Part shown: piece after piece, positions 46,971 to 58,990 of the stretch
How the letters are laid out: every line of letters begins with the position of its first letter
How positions within the stretch are numbered: position 1 is the stretch's first letter
Assembly (NCBI GenBank): GCA_016647705.1
Contig: CM028328.1
Location: forward strand, 42,291,429-42,355,428
DNA length: 64,000 nt
Direction of reading: 5' to 3'
From: Eucommia ulmoides
Taxonomy: Eukaryota > Streptophyta > Magnoliopsida > Garryales > Eucommiaceae
Program-made: the position numbers and the translations under genes
The notes under the pieces: model-generated
What the model saw: only the letters and a program-made list of their open reading frames with translations
What the model was told of the DNA's origin: nothing
Databases searched by the model: none

Positions 46971-48419
46971 ATTCTCTATCTTTCCACTTTTAAGTATTAA
47001 TATTAGATTTATGTTTTACATTTTAGTTATTTATTTTTTTACATTTTAGTTATTTATTTTTTTACAATTTTATGAATTTGTCTTGTTAGTAAATATTAAT
47101 TATAATAAAAAAATAATAAATATTGATGACACCCTACAAAAAAAAAAATCAACAGAACTCAAGAACAACACCACTGCCGACAAGTGGAAGAGGATCGAAT
47201 GAATGGCGGTCATGAACCCCCAAATATAATTTGAGTCAAGGGTCATCGTTGTGTGAACCAATGAGTGGTAGCAAGTTGACATCGTTTATCCAGAGGCCGT
47301 CGCGGGGCAACCCACCCCATTGTGGTAGTCTAGTGCTTCGGAGAACCTAGAGAAGTCTTGAAACCTAAGTTTTATTCTTCCGATTTTAAAAATTACAAAA
47401 TCCAACACAAATAAGAGCAATGGAGGGCATAGAAGGGACATAACTAAGACAATTGATTGAAGGCAATGATGGAACCCAAAACAAACCATTATAGGTTCTT
47501 TGTAGAGATTAAAAAAATGGGTTTCAAATTAATGTTTATATATTATTAATTCATTGAAATGGAAATTAAAGCGGAATAATCAAAGAGACAATTATATAGA
47601 AGGAAAGAGCAAAGAAAGTTGAATTTTTGAAAACTAGAAAACTTACTCTAAAATAACTTATCTTAATCAACATTTTCCACACATCACTTTTGTAATTTCT
47701 GCGAGGACAGTTTAATACAATCCATTCATTTAATTAACTGTTGAGGATTAAATACTACAAATTGTCATTTGAAAAATATCTCTGATACCCCATTCTTTTG
47801 TTGTTAAATATAAAATTATTTATTTATCACTCTTACTATACTATTAAAAAATTAATTTAAACTTTCTAGCAAAATAATTACTCTCATAACCGTCTTAAAA
47901 GAAGTATAATTTGGCCATCTTTGATTTTAAATCTTATTTTTTTTTAATGTAATATACCCTATTTTTAATATTTCTAGATTTTTATTTATTTGGGATCAAA
48001 TAATTGTTGTTACATTTTTTTTCTTTATTTAAAGAGTAATTGGTGCAGAATTTTTGAAATTTAAAATTGTTACGAGAATCAAATATTATTGATTTATGTA
48101 CTACCTTTTCAATTCGAATGTTTTTATTATTTTTGGAATCAAGGGATGTTTTTACAGTTTTGTTTTAAATATTTAAAAAGTACTTGCTATAAATTTTCGA
48201 AATTTAAAATTATATTAAGAATTAAATTTTTTTATTTATGAAATTTACTTACAACTTATATATAAACTATTTCTTTTAGTGATATTGTTTTGAATTGTTT
48301 TGTGAAGTCTTCATGTAAGACTTTATTTAGTAATAGTTTTACTCAACTCAAAAAATAGTAGACTTGTAGATTTTCTAATTGTTATTTTTAACCCTTTATT
48401 ATGTTTTTTCTTTATAGCT

Positions 48420-49530
48420 TATTTTGTATATGAAATTGGTTGAATAAAAAAATATATACTTCTTTTTATTAATTCTACCAACACATATGAGAAACAAAGA
48501 ATATTAGAAAGTAAAAAATTGAAGAATCAATATATTCTTTTCAAAAAAAATCTACTAAGTGAAGCATTTATAGTTTTTTTTTTTTAATTATCTTTTACTT
48601 GAAAAGGATACAATCGTCATTCTATGTAAAGAATAAATTATAAAAGGGTAAAAAAATTAAACAAAACTAGATATTATCCATTAGCAGGAGTTTTGGGGTG
48701 TCGCGTTGTTGGGTTTCTAAAATGACAGTAAGGGCAAAGATTTTTTCCAAACGACAGTGGGTGTTGTAAGTTTTCCAAAGGACTTGGGGTGTGAGAAAAA
48801 TTTATCCACCAAAATATTAATGTATTGAAAATATCACTATTTCTAATATAAGAAATATTTAAAATTCATTCAACCCAATATATTAATAATAAGTGACAAT
48901 TAAATTCACTCAAATCATTACATTAATGATGGAAAATATTTAAAACTCATTGAAATATAAAATTTTAAGGAGAGAGAAATTAAAGAGAATTAGGCAATGG
49001 GGAATTTCTACACTCTCTTTCAAGTGTAGTCCTAAAATTGGTTACATGAAAAAGAAAATATTCTTTTTACATTACTTCTATCAACACTTATGTAAGAAAC
49101 AAAGAATATAAAAAACTGAAAAAGAAAAGAATGGTTTTTTGAGGAAAAAAAATAAAAAGTCTAGTAACTAGAGCATTTATTGATTTTTGTTATTTATTTT
49201 TATAAAAATATCTTTTATTTAAATGGGATACAATTACCGTTCTATGTAAAGAATAAATTATAAAAGAACAAAAACATCAAACAAAATTACATGTCATCCA
49301 TTTGCAGGAGTTTTGTGATGTCATTGTTTGGTTTGAAAAACGTCAATGTGGGCAAATATATTTTTCAAATAATAGGAAACATCATTGTAATTTTTCTAAA
49401 TGAGAGGGTGTGTTAGTGAAATTTACCCACAATAATATTGAAAATCTCTTATTTCAAATATAGAAACAATATTTAAAATACATTAGTAATAGTAAATAAT
49501 AATTAAACTCACTCATATCACTATACTAAT
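48420..49530. repeat. Direct duplication of about 600 bp period
   Basis: Block 48440-48900 (agaaacaaagaatatta; ctatgtaaagaataaattat; agcaggagttttg) recurs about 600 bp later at 49050-49520 (agaaacaaagaatataa; ctatgtaaagaataaattat; tgcaggagttttg). Confidence 0.75.
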
Positions 49531-49831
49531 AATGAATAATGATGTGACCAAGAATTCTCATCATGTGCAATCAGCTTCCCACGTGCCAATAAACTCTTCA
49601 ACTTCGTCTTTCAACCTACAAAACTGTTGAGTTCTCAAGGGGGACACCGGTGTGGTGTCGGTCAAAGAACCTCCAGCGTGAGAATAAATTAATATGATTA
49701 TGGAGAAGGCTAAGTACTCAAATCAGTCGTCCAAAATACACAATGATACCTTCTCTTTATATAGGCTCAATAAATCTTTGTCGTTTCATTGGTGAAGTCA
49801 CTTGGACGCGGCCATTTAAGAGGCTCACGTC

Positions 49832-51318
49832 TGGCTTTACTCGCAAGTGCACGAGGTCAAGTTTTAGTATAGATGGATCGTGAGATCGAATGTCGTTTCA
49901 CTGAGGATAGTGTAAATTAGTTGAATACCGTGATTTTCATAGTCTCATATTATCTCAACTTTTCAAGAAATGTTTGTATTTTAATTACAACTAAGATAAA
50001 TTACAACTATTGGGTAAGTTTTAACTATATTGATTATCTAGGGATTGATTTCTTTCACATAATACATATTTGATTTCGTTTAGTTAGCGATAATGGTGTT
50101 TATCCTATCCGACAATCTCTGTATCTATAACTTGCTCACTCCCTCTTCTGAGTGTAAAATGAACGAATATATGACTTTGCGTTGACGCTGAAGTCCCCCT
50201 AGAATGTATTTTTGAACACATAGTCACATGAGTCATGAACCAACGTCATGGATTGCACACTTGCCAACTCTCTCCTAGGTTATTAGATCGTCGCGTTGTG
50301 TTTAACCCTAGTCCGAATCCAGGGTTACCTCTCCCGAGTGTCAAACCTCGTATTCTCGGTTTATTATAACAAGCATAATATCAAGAATAACGGTAAACAC
50401 AATCAGATTTAGACAAAGAACCATTAAAGTAACGTATATTCAATCAAACTAGTATTTACATGACTTACAACAACACCTAGATAATATTTATCTAATACTA
50501 CATGATCCTGGCCATATAACATACAAAACAAGAGTGGTTCAACATCATTTGATATGGAAAAGTAATTGCAAAGATAAAAACAAGGGAAGAACGATCAAAA
50601 CTGAGAGTGGAATGGTCCACTGTCACTTAGTATCACTCTGCAAAGGTTTTGTCTTCTTCCAAATGATGAACCTCCTCCTTGATCTCTCAAAAATGGCTAA
50701 AGAACACTATACTAGGGTTAGGAATGTTCAAAAACATGTTTCAGACATGGGAGAGTGGTATTTATAGGCCTAAGGTTTCAAAAAAGATCTAAAAATATCT
50801 TTCTGTCTGTGCAGAGCTGACCGCCTAGGCGGTGGTTTCTCCACCCAGGCAAAGGTTAAGTCGGTTTGCTTACCGCCTAGGCGGTGGGTTGGCACACAAA
50901 CGTTCTGACGGTTCACCACCTAGGTGGTGGTTTCTTCGCCTAGGTGGTAGAGCAACACTTACATATTCTGTCGTTCCTCCGCCTAGGCGGTGGTTTCTTA
51001 GCCTAGGTGGTGAAGCAGCACTCCAACTCTCTGACACTTCTCCGCCTAGGCAGTAGTTTCTTCACCTAGGCGGTCGAACTTATTCATTTTTCAGCACATC
51101 CAGCATTCTTGACCGCCTAGGCGGTGGGTTTGCTGTTCTTGAAACCTTGTTTTTTTATCTTTCTTTACCGTTTTCCCACCGTTTTGCTCGTTTATCACTT
51201 GTTTACATCCCTACACCTGATTTACATAAAAATAACTAAAACGCAATTAAAACATTAATAAAACACTCGAAAACTGGAAAATTCGACTTAGAAGTAGATA
51301 GGTATTTTCAACCTATCA
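49832..51318 (-). mobile_element. Solo Athila-type LTR, minus strand
   Basis: On the minus strand it starts tgataggttgaaaatacct and ends aagcca. It has the gggagaggtaaccctgg-like and aagttagg landmarks of the other Athila-type LTRs and a palindrome array. The flanks (acgtc, ttgcc) do not form an obvious target duplication, so one edge may be off or rearranged. Confidence 0.7.
50818..51130. repeat. Palindrome array, centre CTAG
   Basis: The clearest array: about eleven copies of accgcctaggcggt or close variants (cacctaggtggt). They are arranged as pairs joined by ggtttcttc with a repeat period near 60 bp. Six or so copies keep a perfect 12-bp palindrome. Confidence 0.9.
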
Positions 51319-51855
51319 TTGCCTGTTACGTGATCTCATCCTAACGACATGGAAGATAGCCACGATATTTTCCATTAAACCAGGGAGACATTTCTGTAAC
51401 GTGCTCCCATCAAATATGGGTTGTTACAGTTAATAGGTTATAATGTTTCACATGCTTAAGGGATGTGGTCACCATGGGTTGACCTGTTCGTCCTTGGCCT
51501 AATTACCGTAGGCTCTAATCACCCATTCATGGGCCTCCTCATGATGCTAATTAATTTGCATAGTAGACCGCTGAGGTCTTTTTCCCCGATGGGCCTGATA
51601 TGCTCAACCCAAATAGTGTATCGGGTTAACATCTTTTGGGTCGGATCACTGACCTGATCTGACCCATTAAAGCTCTCATGCATATATCAGTTGTGAGCGA
51701 GAGTTTTTCCATATCATTTACCCTCCTGACTTTCGTGATGATTCAAGAGAAGATAGACAAAAGATCATTGTGTAAGTTCTCGTTTTCCTCAAATCTTTTG
51801 ATTGTGTTGCTTTACTTCGCATTATTCCTTTTGATTTTTGTTTGTTCTGCTTAAG

Positions 51856-52505
51856 ATGTTGAATCAATCCAACATCCCTGTTGAAACTGGTTCGTTGTCG
51901 AATCTCTTTGTGGTGCAGATGACGACAACCTAGGTTTCTCAGCTCACCAATCCCTCAGTTAACTGGGGAGATCATGGTGCAAGTAATGTTCCATAGGAAT
52001 GGATTATGCCATTTCGAGAACAGTACGACATCCCTTCGTCCGTGTCGATTAGGGTTCTGTCTAAGAATAAATGCCCTTACAATGCCAAAGATGATGAAAT
52101 ATGCCTTTTTGTATGGATGTTTGAGTATGGAATCACTCTACCATTCACGCCTTTTCTTCGCAACCTTTTTCGTCAACTAGAAATTACTCCTACTTAGTTA
52201 ACCCCCAGTTGCTTCCATTAGATCATGGGAGCTATTGCTCTTTCTCGCGTAAATGAAGTTTCCCTTAATGTAGATATAATTAGGAGTATAGGTTCCCTTA
52301 AATTCATTTCTAGGTTAGGGAGATTTTACTATTCCTTCCTTAACAGGTTCTCCTTCCTTACCGACCTCCCTACTGTAGTGAGAGGAGACTGACAAAGGTG
52401 CTACATATTTTTCAAAGGCAACTGGGAATTCTCTCCTAAAAAAATAAGGTTGCCTTCAGTTGTGCTATGACACTTCAATTCCCTGAGAAATTTTCTTTAT
52501 TTAGG
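51856..52505 (+). pseudogene. Antisense ORF of Tat-like element: 'transposase (putative), gypsy type' domain
   Basis: An ATG at 51856 opens a frame that stays in register for about 215 codons, with six stops reachable by single transitions. Segments REQYDIPSSVSIRVLSKN, CLFVWMFEYGITLPFTPF, LRNLFRQLEITPT and YIFFKGNWEFSPKK match the layout of the plant family called 'transposase (putative), gypsy type' (PF04195, name recalled from memory): a conserved 'P.hpF.r..l..l....' helix and a final W-rich part. Members of this family occur as antisense ORFs in Tat-group elements. It reads opposite to the element. Splice-like signals at its end suggest a first intron closing at 52580. Confidence 0.6.
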
Positions 52506-52580
52506 TTTTTTTTTTTGGTAATTTGAGTTTAGGAATTTTAAAACAATTGCCATGACATTTTCTTGGGTTGTCTGATGTAG

Positions 52581-53337
52581 GTGGAGGAGCTTGCAAAAGC
52601 CTTGCTCTTACGACCAGGATTGAGGAAGATCTGAAGAAATTATTGGTCCCAGCCAAAAGGTTTTACAAAGTTTTTGCTCACCACCCATTCATTCAACTAG
52701 AAATAGATGCATCTCATTTCAATGAATTAGAAGAGCTGCAAATTGGGATGAAGAGAAAGAGACTTGTAAAGAGGTCCTCCAGGCCAGTAGGGCAGTCATC
52801 AACTCAGCCTGCAGTCCTTGCTACTGTCAAACCAGTAGCTCGCCCTGCTGCTCAACCATTTGTTCCTATAGAAACCAGTCCATCAGCTCCACCTACTGCA
52901 CAACCATCAGTTGTTCCTCCTGTAGGTTTTGAGTCTGATGACGATTCTCAGCCTTTGAGCTTACACAGATACAGGGTCATATCTGTGATGGTTCCTGCAC
53001 TCCAGGTCCCTGTTCCCACAGAGATCAAGGAGTTGGAACTTACCACAAGAGCATCTGGTGTTCCTCTTGATCGTGCTGCTACTGAGCCCTCTTCTGCTAG
53101 TCGCTAGCCTCCTCCTACATCTGCTTCTAGCCAAGGAGCATCAAGTGGCCATGGTATTTCTCGACAGTAGATGTGTCAACCAATCTAAGAGGTTGAGCCC
53201 TAGTACCAGGCCTCCAGGATATTTTCGACAACTCTATTAAGTTTCTGTATGAGAAGTCCTAGAGTGAAGGCAAGAACATGACTACAGGCCGCAACATAGC
53301 TGAACTATTTAGGATGCTCATATGTGAACTCATTCAG
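52581..53337 (+). pseudogene. Antisense ORF, second exon (Pro/Ala-rich linker)
   Basis: An acceptor-like tctgatgtag precedes GGGACKSLALTTRIEEDLKK, in an open frame to 53107. It has a basic stretch (GMKRKRLVKRSSRP) and a long Pro/Ala/Ser/Val-rich part (QPSVVPPVGFESDDDSQPLS). After stops and a one-base shift near 53210 it continues KFLYEKS and GRNIAELFRMLICELIQ to the donor CAG|gtaatc at 53338. Confidence 0.5.
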
Positions 53338-53417
53338 GTAATCACTATTATTTTTAACAAGTATTCTAACTTCTTGAGTTGTTTATTGATTTTTAAATAT
53401 TTTATCTTGTATTGTAG
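53338..53417 (+). other. Probable intron of the antisense ORF
   Basis: An 80-bp AT-rich segment with a canonical donor (CAG|gtaatc) and acceptor (tattgtag|A). It joins LICELIQ to STHVSSTLAGSADG. Confidence 0.5.
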
Positions 53418-53809
53418 AGCACTCATGTATCTTCTACGCTGGCTGGCAGTGCTGATGGTGTAAGTAAGTTCGATACTCAACTTATACACCAGAGTCTAGT
53501 AGGATTGAAGAAGACCTTTGTGCCTTACAAGAGTAGAAGGTCTCTCTTGAGACAAACTTGGCATTGGCAAGCTCTTCTCAAGAAAGTTTTGAGTTGAAGG
53601 TGCATTATGCCAACTAGCAACGTGAAACGCTGCAAAGGAGCAATGAACTTTATTTCTTAGAGAACGACAGGATTCAAACAGAGAGCTTTACTTTGAGAAG
53701 AGAGGGTTCAGCTCTGAGGGAGAAAATTCACTCTCTGAATGAAAAAATCAGCTAAGCAGGCCTGGTAGTGGATCAACAGAGAGTTGATCTTCAGGTCAAG
53801 AATGCTGCC
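53418..53809 (+). pseudogene. Antisense ORF, coiled-coil part before the insertion
   Basis: SSRIEEDLCALQE, VSLETNLALASSSQESFELK and LRREGSALREKIHSLNEKIS form a broken coiled coil. The frame stops at the Athila-like insertion (target duplication ctgcc/ctgtc) and resumes after 58506. Confidence 0.45.
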
Positions 53810-55200
53810 TGATAGGTGTGATCTACCTATCTATTTCGAAACCAAACTAAATTAGTTTTCGAGCATTTTTATAGTATTTTATTACGTTTTAATTAGTTTT
53901 TATTCTTTTTGTATAAATCAGGTGTGTGGGGTGAATAGAAAAATGGAGCATAAATAATCAGATCGAACCAAGAACGGTCGAAGAACGGTGAAAAAACAAG
54001 TACGGTGGTAAGATCATGAAAAGAAGCCCACCGCCGCGGCGGTAAAAATGCAGAGGGCCAATTTTTGCTGGACATCTACCGCCGCGGCGTTGAAACTGCA
54101 AGATGGTTACCAAATCCACCGCTGTGTTCATCGCCTAGGCAATCACTTAACCGACCTATTCACCGCTGCGGCGGTCACCTTTGCACAGATTTGATATTTT
54201 TTTGGATATTTTTAGGATATTTTGCCTATTTAATCCATTCCCCTCCCTCATTTTCGGTCCTCTCTTGCATGTTACTACCCTTAGAACATATCTAAGGGTA
54301 GGTTGAGGAGTTTTAGAGGGAGAGCTCACAACTTGAAGGAGAAGAAGAATGAGAAGCGATCGTTGGACGGATCAAGCGCCAAATCTTCAGATATAGGCTA
54401 AGTTTTTTGGTTTCTTTCTTTCTTTATTTAATTTAGGAATTTGTGAGCATGTTTAGTTCGTGCTTTATTGTAAATACAGTTATTGTTGTTAGTTAAACGT
54501 GGATTGTTTAGGGATTAACAATATATTTATAAATATGTAATTCGTATGATTTCGGTGTTTCGTTTATGTTTGTTCTTCGAAGTTTGATTGTGTTTATCGT
54601 TATTTTATACATGTATACTTATTTAGATATATCAAGAATACATGGTTTGACACTCGGGAGAGGTAACCCTGGATTCGGACTAAGTTAAACACAATGCGAC
54701 GATCCAATAACTCGGGAGGGAGTTGGAGAGTGTGCAATCAATGACGTTGGGACGAGACTCACGTGCCCTAGGGTCATTAAGACGTTGAGGGGGACTTCTT
54801 CATCGACATGAAGTCATGTATTCCCCCGTCTTACACTCGAAAGAAGTGGCGAGGGAGTTTACGAACTGAGATTGTCAAATAGGTTGAACACCCTAAATGT
54901 AAGTCCAACGAGATCAAACACGTATTTGTAAACCAAGTTAATCCCTAGACAATTCTTTTCACTAAAACGTCTCATATTAGTATAGATTAAATTAGGTTAT
55001 ATTAGTATTAGTATTAATTAATTAAATACATTTTTTATCGTTTAGATAAAGTTAGATTATGATAAACACGGAACTCGATAATAACGACAACCAATCCATG
55101 TGGACACGATACCCAATCCTAAAGATCCATTATACTAAAACTTGACCTCGTACACTTGTGAGTAGTCAATACGCGAGCGTGTAAAAACGCTCGTCGTACA
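53810..55200 (+). repeat. 5' LTR with palindrome array, centre CGCG
   Basis: A 1,391-bp LTR. The array at 54028-54180 has ccgccgcggcggt, ccgctgcggcggt and accgccgcggcgt. Two 'ggatatttttaggatatttt'-like repeats and a cctatttaatcc TATA-like box follow at about 54225. Confidence 0.88.
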
Positions 55201-57077
55201 AGTTTTTGGAGACGTTGCCGGGGATTATGTTTGTCGTATTTCGTTTCCAGCAATCACCACCAATTTTTTTTAGATGTTGTCGGGGATTGGGTTATTGTCG
55301 ATATTGTGAGTAAATGACCCGATTTTACTTTAGGCATTTCTTTTGTATATAAGTTTTGTTTTGTAGTTTTGTTTTTATTTTTTATGCAGGGTACTTGGAG
55401 ATGTTAGATCGCCAGGTATTGATACATTCCTTTCAATGGGATCCCGAGCTGTTTTATAGTACGTGGCCATGCAGATAAGCCGGTGAGGTGTGTCGTTGAA
55501 AGATCGAGCCGAACAAAGCAAAATCTCACCAAGCTTAAGGGCGTTCTGAGTATGTCAGGCCGAGGACATTAAACCACACGCTTCTTGGGAGGCAACCCAA
55601 GGTCAAAAATAAATTAAATCCATCGCAGCCTAATTTATTCAGAGGTAAGATTCTCATGCCTCCTAGGTAAGTGTTCTAAACCCCCTTCATCAACATGCTT
55701 TAATTTCATATGTTGAGATTGATGATTGGGATCGTTGAGGACACTGTCCGTATAGTATGTTAAATGTTAAATGTTTTATTATTTTCTTGTGTGCATGTTC
55801 GTTTAGGTTAGTTTGTGTTTGTTTGTATTTGTTGTTGCATGCTGAGTTTTGTGTTCATCTGGGCCGTTACCCGATGATGATATTACCCCCTGGTTGTTTT
55901 CGAGGTCAAGGGTAATACCCATGCATGCGTGTTCCGTGTGCTTAACAATGTATTTTGGTAAAAATTATTGTAGATCCTAATTTGCACGAGCACATAGACT
56001 CAATGTATTTCTATTCAATTGATTTGAGGCAAATTATCAATTAGCCAAACTCATGACAATTTAAGGATTCTAGAACCTGATTGAGGGGAAGCTTGAGGCG
56101 AAATCCTAGGCATGGTAGTTCAGGAGACGTGATTTAGGCATTTTTTTTTTATCGCTTGAGCCTTTGAAGCCTACCTTGTAACATGTTTATCCCTCATTAC
56201 CCTGTCAAAGCCTAAATGCCAATTCAATTCTGAACACATAAGCAAATACCCTAGCCAGTTGATCTTTTTCCAAACCTAAATCGCTAAATTAAAGGCATAT
56301 TTGAGATAATCAAGTTTGCAGTTGCAAGTGCTACTTGATGTGAGCGGTTAGGCTTAAGGCGAACTTCAGATTGGTTTGGTATTCGAGTACTCACTTGTCG
56401 TTTTTCGTTCGTTTTAACCACACCCGTGAAATAATAATAATCGAATAAGTTTAGGGGTGTGGTTCATAAAACAAAAATGTAAATATTGTTAAATTTCGTT
56501 TCTTTTGACAAGTGAGTACGTCGGTCTTAAATATTTGTTCGGGATTGTTTTTACTTTATCTATGGGGGTTCGAGAGTGAGTGCGCTAAGCGTTGAGCCTT
56601 GGGTAACGTTAAGTTAACAATGTTAACGCATTTTCTATTTCCATAACCGAACCAAGTCCTTTTGATCTTTATGAACTACTCAACCTACATTAGTGGAGAG
56701 TGGACCCCAATCAGGCATATGGATATCCTAATCCTTTACGGTCTAAGTCGTGAGTTTCGTTGGTGGATAATTCAATTCGGTCATTGTATAGTTATATTAT
56801 TGAGTCTCGTAAAAACACGTTTACAGGATCTAGAATGGCGTTCACCATCATTGAATTTCAAAATTCTAGAACACTACATGGTGTGTCTTACCGCCTGAAC
56901 TCTATATGACTGACAGTTGTTGAGGGAAAATAACTTAGTCGTTAGAAGAAGTCAAAACTCGTATATCATTATGTTTAGATTGCTTTTAGGTTGTTTGTTA
57001 TTTAATTTCATTGTATTTTTCATTTTAGTATGAGTGTTTTGCTCGATGACTAGCAAAATTCCAAGTTTGGGGGTATT

Positions 57078-58506
57078 TGATAGGTGTGATCTACCTATCT
57101 ATTTCCAAATCGAACTAAGTTAGTTTTCGAGTATTTTTATAGTATTTTATTACGTTTTAATTAGTTTTTATTCTTTTTGTATAAATCAGGTGTGTGGGGT
57201 GAAAAGGTAGGAAAACGGTGCATAAACGATGAGATCGAACCAAGAACGGTAGAAAAACAAGCACGGAGGCAAGATTCTGAAAAGAAGCCCACCGCTGCAG
57301 TGTCAGACCTCCGCCGCAGCGGTGAAAATACAGAGAGGGCCAATTCTTGCTGGACATCCACCACCGCGGCGGTAAAACTATAGGATGGTCACCAAATCTA
57401 CCGTTGTCTTCACTGCCTAGGCGATCACTTAACCGACCTACTCACCGCCGCAACGGTGAATCCCACCACCGCGGTGGTCACCTCTACACAGATTTCATAT
57501 TTGTTTTGGATATTTTTAGGATATTTTGCCTATTTAATCCATTTTTCTCCCTCATTTTCGGTCCTCTCTTACATGCTACTACCCTTAGAACATATCTAAG
57601 GGTAGGTTAAGGAGTTTTAGAGGGAGAGCTCACAACCTGAAGGAGAAGAAGAAGAAGGGGAAGCGATCGTTGGACGGATCAAGTGCCAAATCTTTGGATA
57701 TAGGCTAAGTTCTTCTGTTTCTTTCTTTATTTCTTTAACTTAGGAATTTGTGAGCATGTTTAGCTCGTGCTTTATTGTAAATACGGTTATGGCCGTTAGT
57801 TAAATGTGGATTGTTTAGGGATTAACAATATATTTATAAATATGTGATTCGTATGATTTCGGTGTTTCGTTTATGTTTGTTCTTCGAAGTTTGATTGTGT
57901 TTATTGTTATTCTATGCATGTATGTTGGTTTAGATATATCGAGAATACGGGGTTTAACACTTAGGGGAGGTAACCCCAGATTCGGACTAAGTTAAACACA
58001 ACGTGACGATCCAATAACCTAGGAGAGAATTGGAAAGTGTTCAATAAATGACATTGGGGCGAGACTCACGTGACCTAGGGTCGTTAAGACATTGAAGGGG
58101 AATTCTTCGTTGACACGAAGTCATGTATTCCCCCGTCTTACACTCGGGAGAAGTGGCGAGGGAGTTTACAACTTGAGATTGTCAAATAGGTTGAACACTG
58201 AAAACATAAGCCAAACGAGATCGAACACGAATTTGTAAACCAAGTTAATCCCTAGACAATTCTTTTCCTTAAAATGTCTCATATTAGTATAGATTAAATT
58301 AGGTTATATTAGTATTAGTATTAATTAATTAAATACATTTTTTATCGCCTAGATAAAGTTAGATCATGACAAACACAATACTCAATAATAACGACAACCA
58401 ATCCCTGTGGACATTATACCCGATCTTAAGATCCATTATACTAAAACTTGATGTTGTACACTTACCAATAGTCAATACGTGAGCGAATAAAAATGCCCAT
58501 CGTACA
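57078..58506 (+). repeat. 3' LTR with palindrome array, centre CGCG/CGCA
   Basis: A 1,429-bp LTR closely matching 53810-55200. The array at 57288-57482 has ccgccgcagcggtg, ccaccgcggcggt, ccgccgcaacggtg and ccaccgcggtggt. One of these (57360-57372) differs from the 5' copy in spacing. Confidence 0.88.
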
Positions 58507-58990
58507 CTGTCTTCTGAGCGAAGGAGGATGCCCTCCCGTAACTTCAGGGTGAAAAGGATTGACTTTCAGCTGAGCTAGACTAGGATAAGCTAAAGTCTGC
58601 TAATCAAGCATAAATGGTGGAGAGGATGACAAAAGAGTTGGCAGCAAAAGAGAAAGAGTCTGAGCAGAAGATCAAGGATCTCTAGATTGAGTTCAAGAGA
58701 AGGTTAAAGAAAATACAGTCGTTAGGCTTTGGTTACTGCCAACAACAGGTGTCAGAAGAACGTAAACCTTTCATTCTTGGAAGTTGAGTTGGAAGACGCA
58801 ATAGAATGAGATGATGATGCTGAAGAAAAGGGAGAAAATACTAAAGGTGAAGAGCTTCCTTCGACATCAACTGCTGAGGTGCCTACAGATAGGTCAATAC
58901 CAAGCTCTTATGTTTAACCCACGATAAGTTCAGACCAGGCTCCAACTCAAGCTCTACCAGGCGACGTTGTTGGTTTACTGATCTCTAATT
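58507..58990 (+). pseudogene. Antisense ORF, C-terminal part after the insertion
   Basis: ERMTKELAAKEKESEQKIKD continues the coiled coil. Then, in another frame, FLEVELEDAIE and an acidic DDDAEEKGENTKGEELP lead to a Ser/Thr/Pro-rich tail ending GDVVGLLISN. Stops and one frameshift are present. Together with 51856-53809 this gives a spliced, antisense gene-like unit of about 2.9 kb without the insertion. Confidence 0.45.

Larger units (their letters stand above)
46071..49539. other. AT-rich spacer with segmental tandem duplications
   Basis: Very AT-rich sequence without recognisable coding potential. A less AT-rich island at about 47150-47490 has short minus-strand frames only, and their products match nothing I recognise. 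Two internal duplications are listed separately. Confidence 0.5.
49540..51716 (-). mobile_element. 3' LTR of a minus-strand Tat-like element, split by a solo LTR
   Basis: On the minus strand it starts tgatatggaaaaactctc (51716) and ends tggtcacatca (49540). It contains ctggaggttctttgaccgac and caccacaccggtgtccccc, which match the Tat LTRs at 14307 and 36749. The segment to its right on the plus strand (ttaccctcctgac) is a polypurine tract on the minus strand, so the element body runs to the right. Confidence 0.72.
53810..58506 (+). mobile_element. Non-autonomous Athila-like element with two LTRs
   Basis: The LTRs are 53810-55200 and 57078-58506 (both tgataggtgtgatctaccta ... cgtaca). The target duplication is ctgcc (53805-53809) and ctgtc (58507-58511). 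The primer-binding site ttggagacgttgccggggat (55206 on) is of the tRNA-Asp type. The 1.88-kb body has no gag or pol. It joins the leader (about 55400-55480) directly to the Athila 3' region, recognised by cattaaaccacacgcttctt and gggaggcaaccca (about 55570-55600). The polypurine-like aagtttgggggtat precedes the 3' LTR. Confidence 0.88.

Noticed and set aside
47100-47489. Minus-strand frames in the less AT-rich island
   Set aside because: Two short hydrophobic frames without start context or similarity. Too little to call a gene.
50818-51130. CRISPR-like array
   Set aside because: The repeats are short palindromes inside an LTR of a plant retroelement, the spacing is irregular and the spacers are themselves repetitive. 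There are no cas genes.
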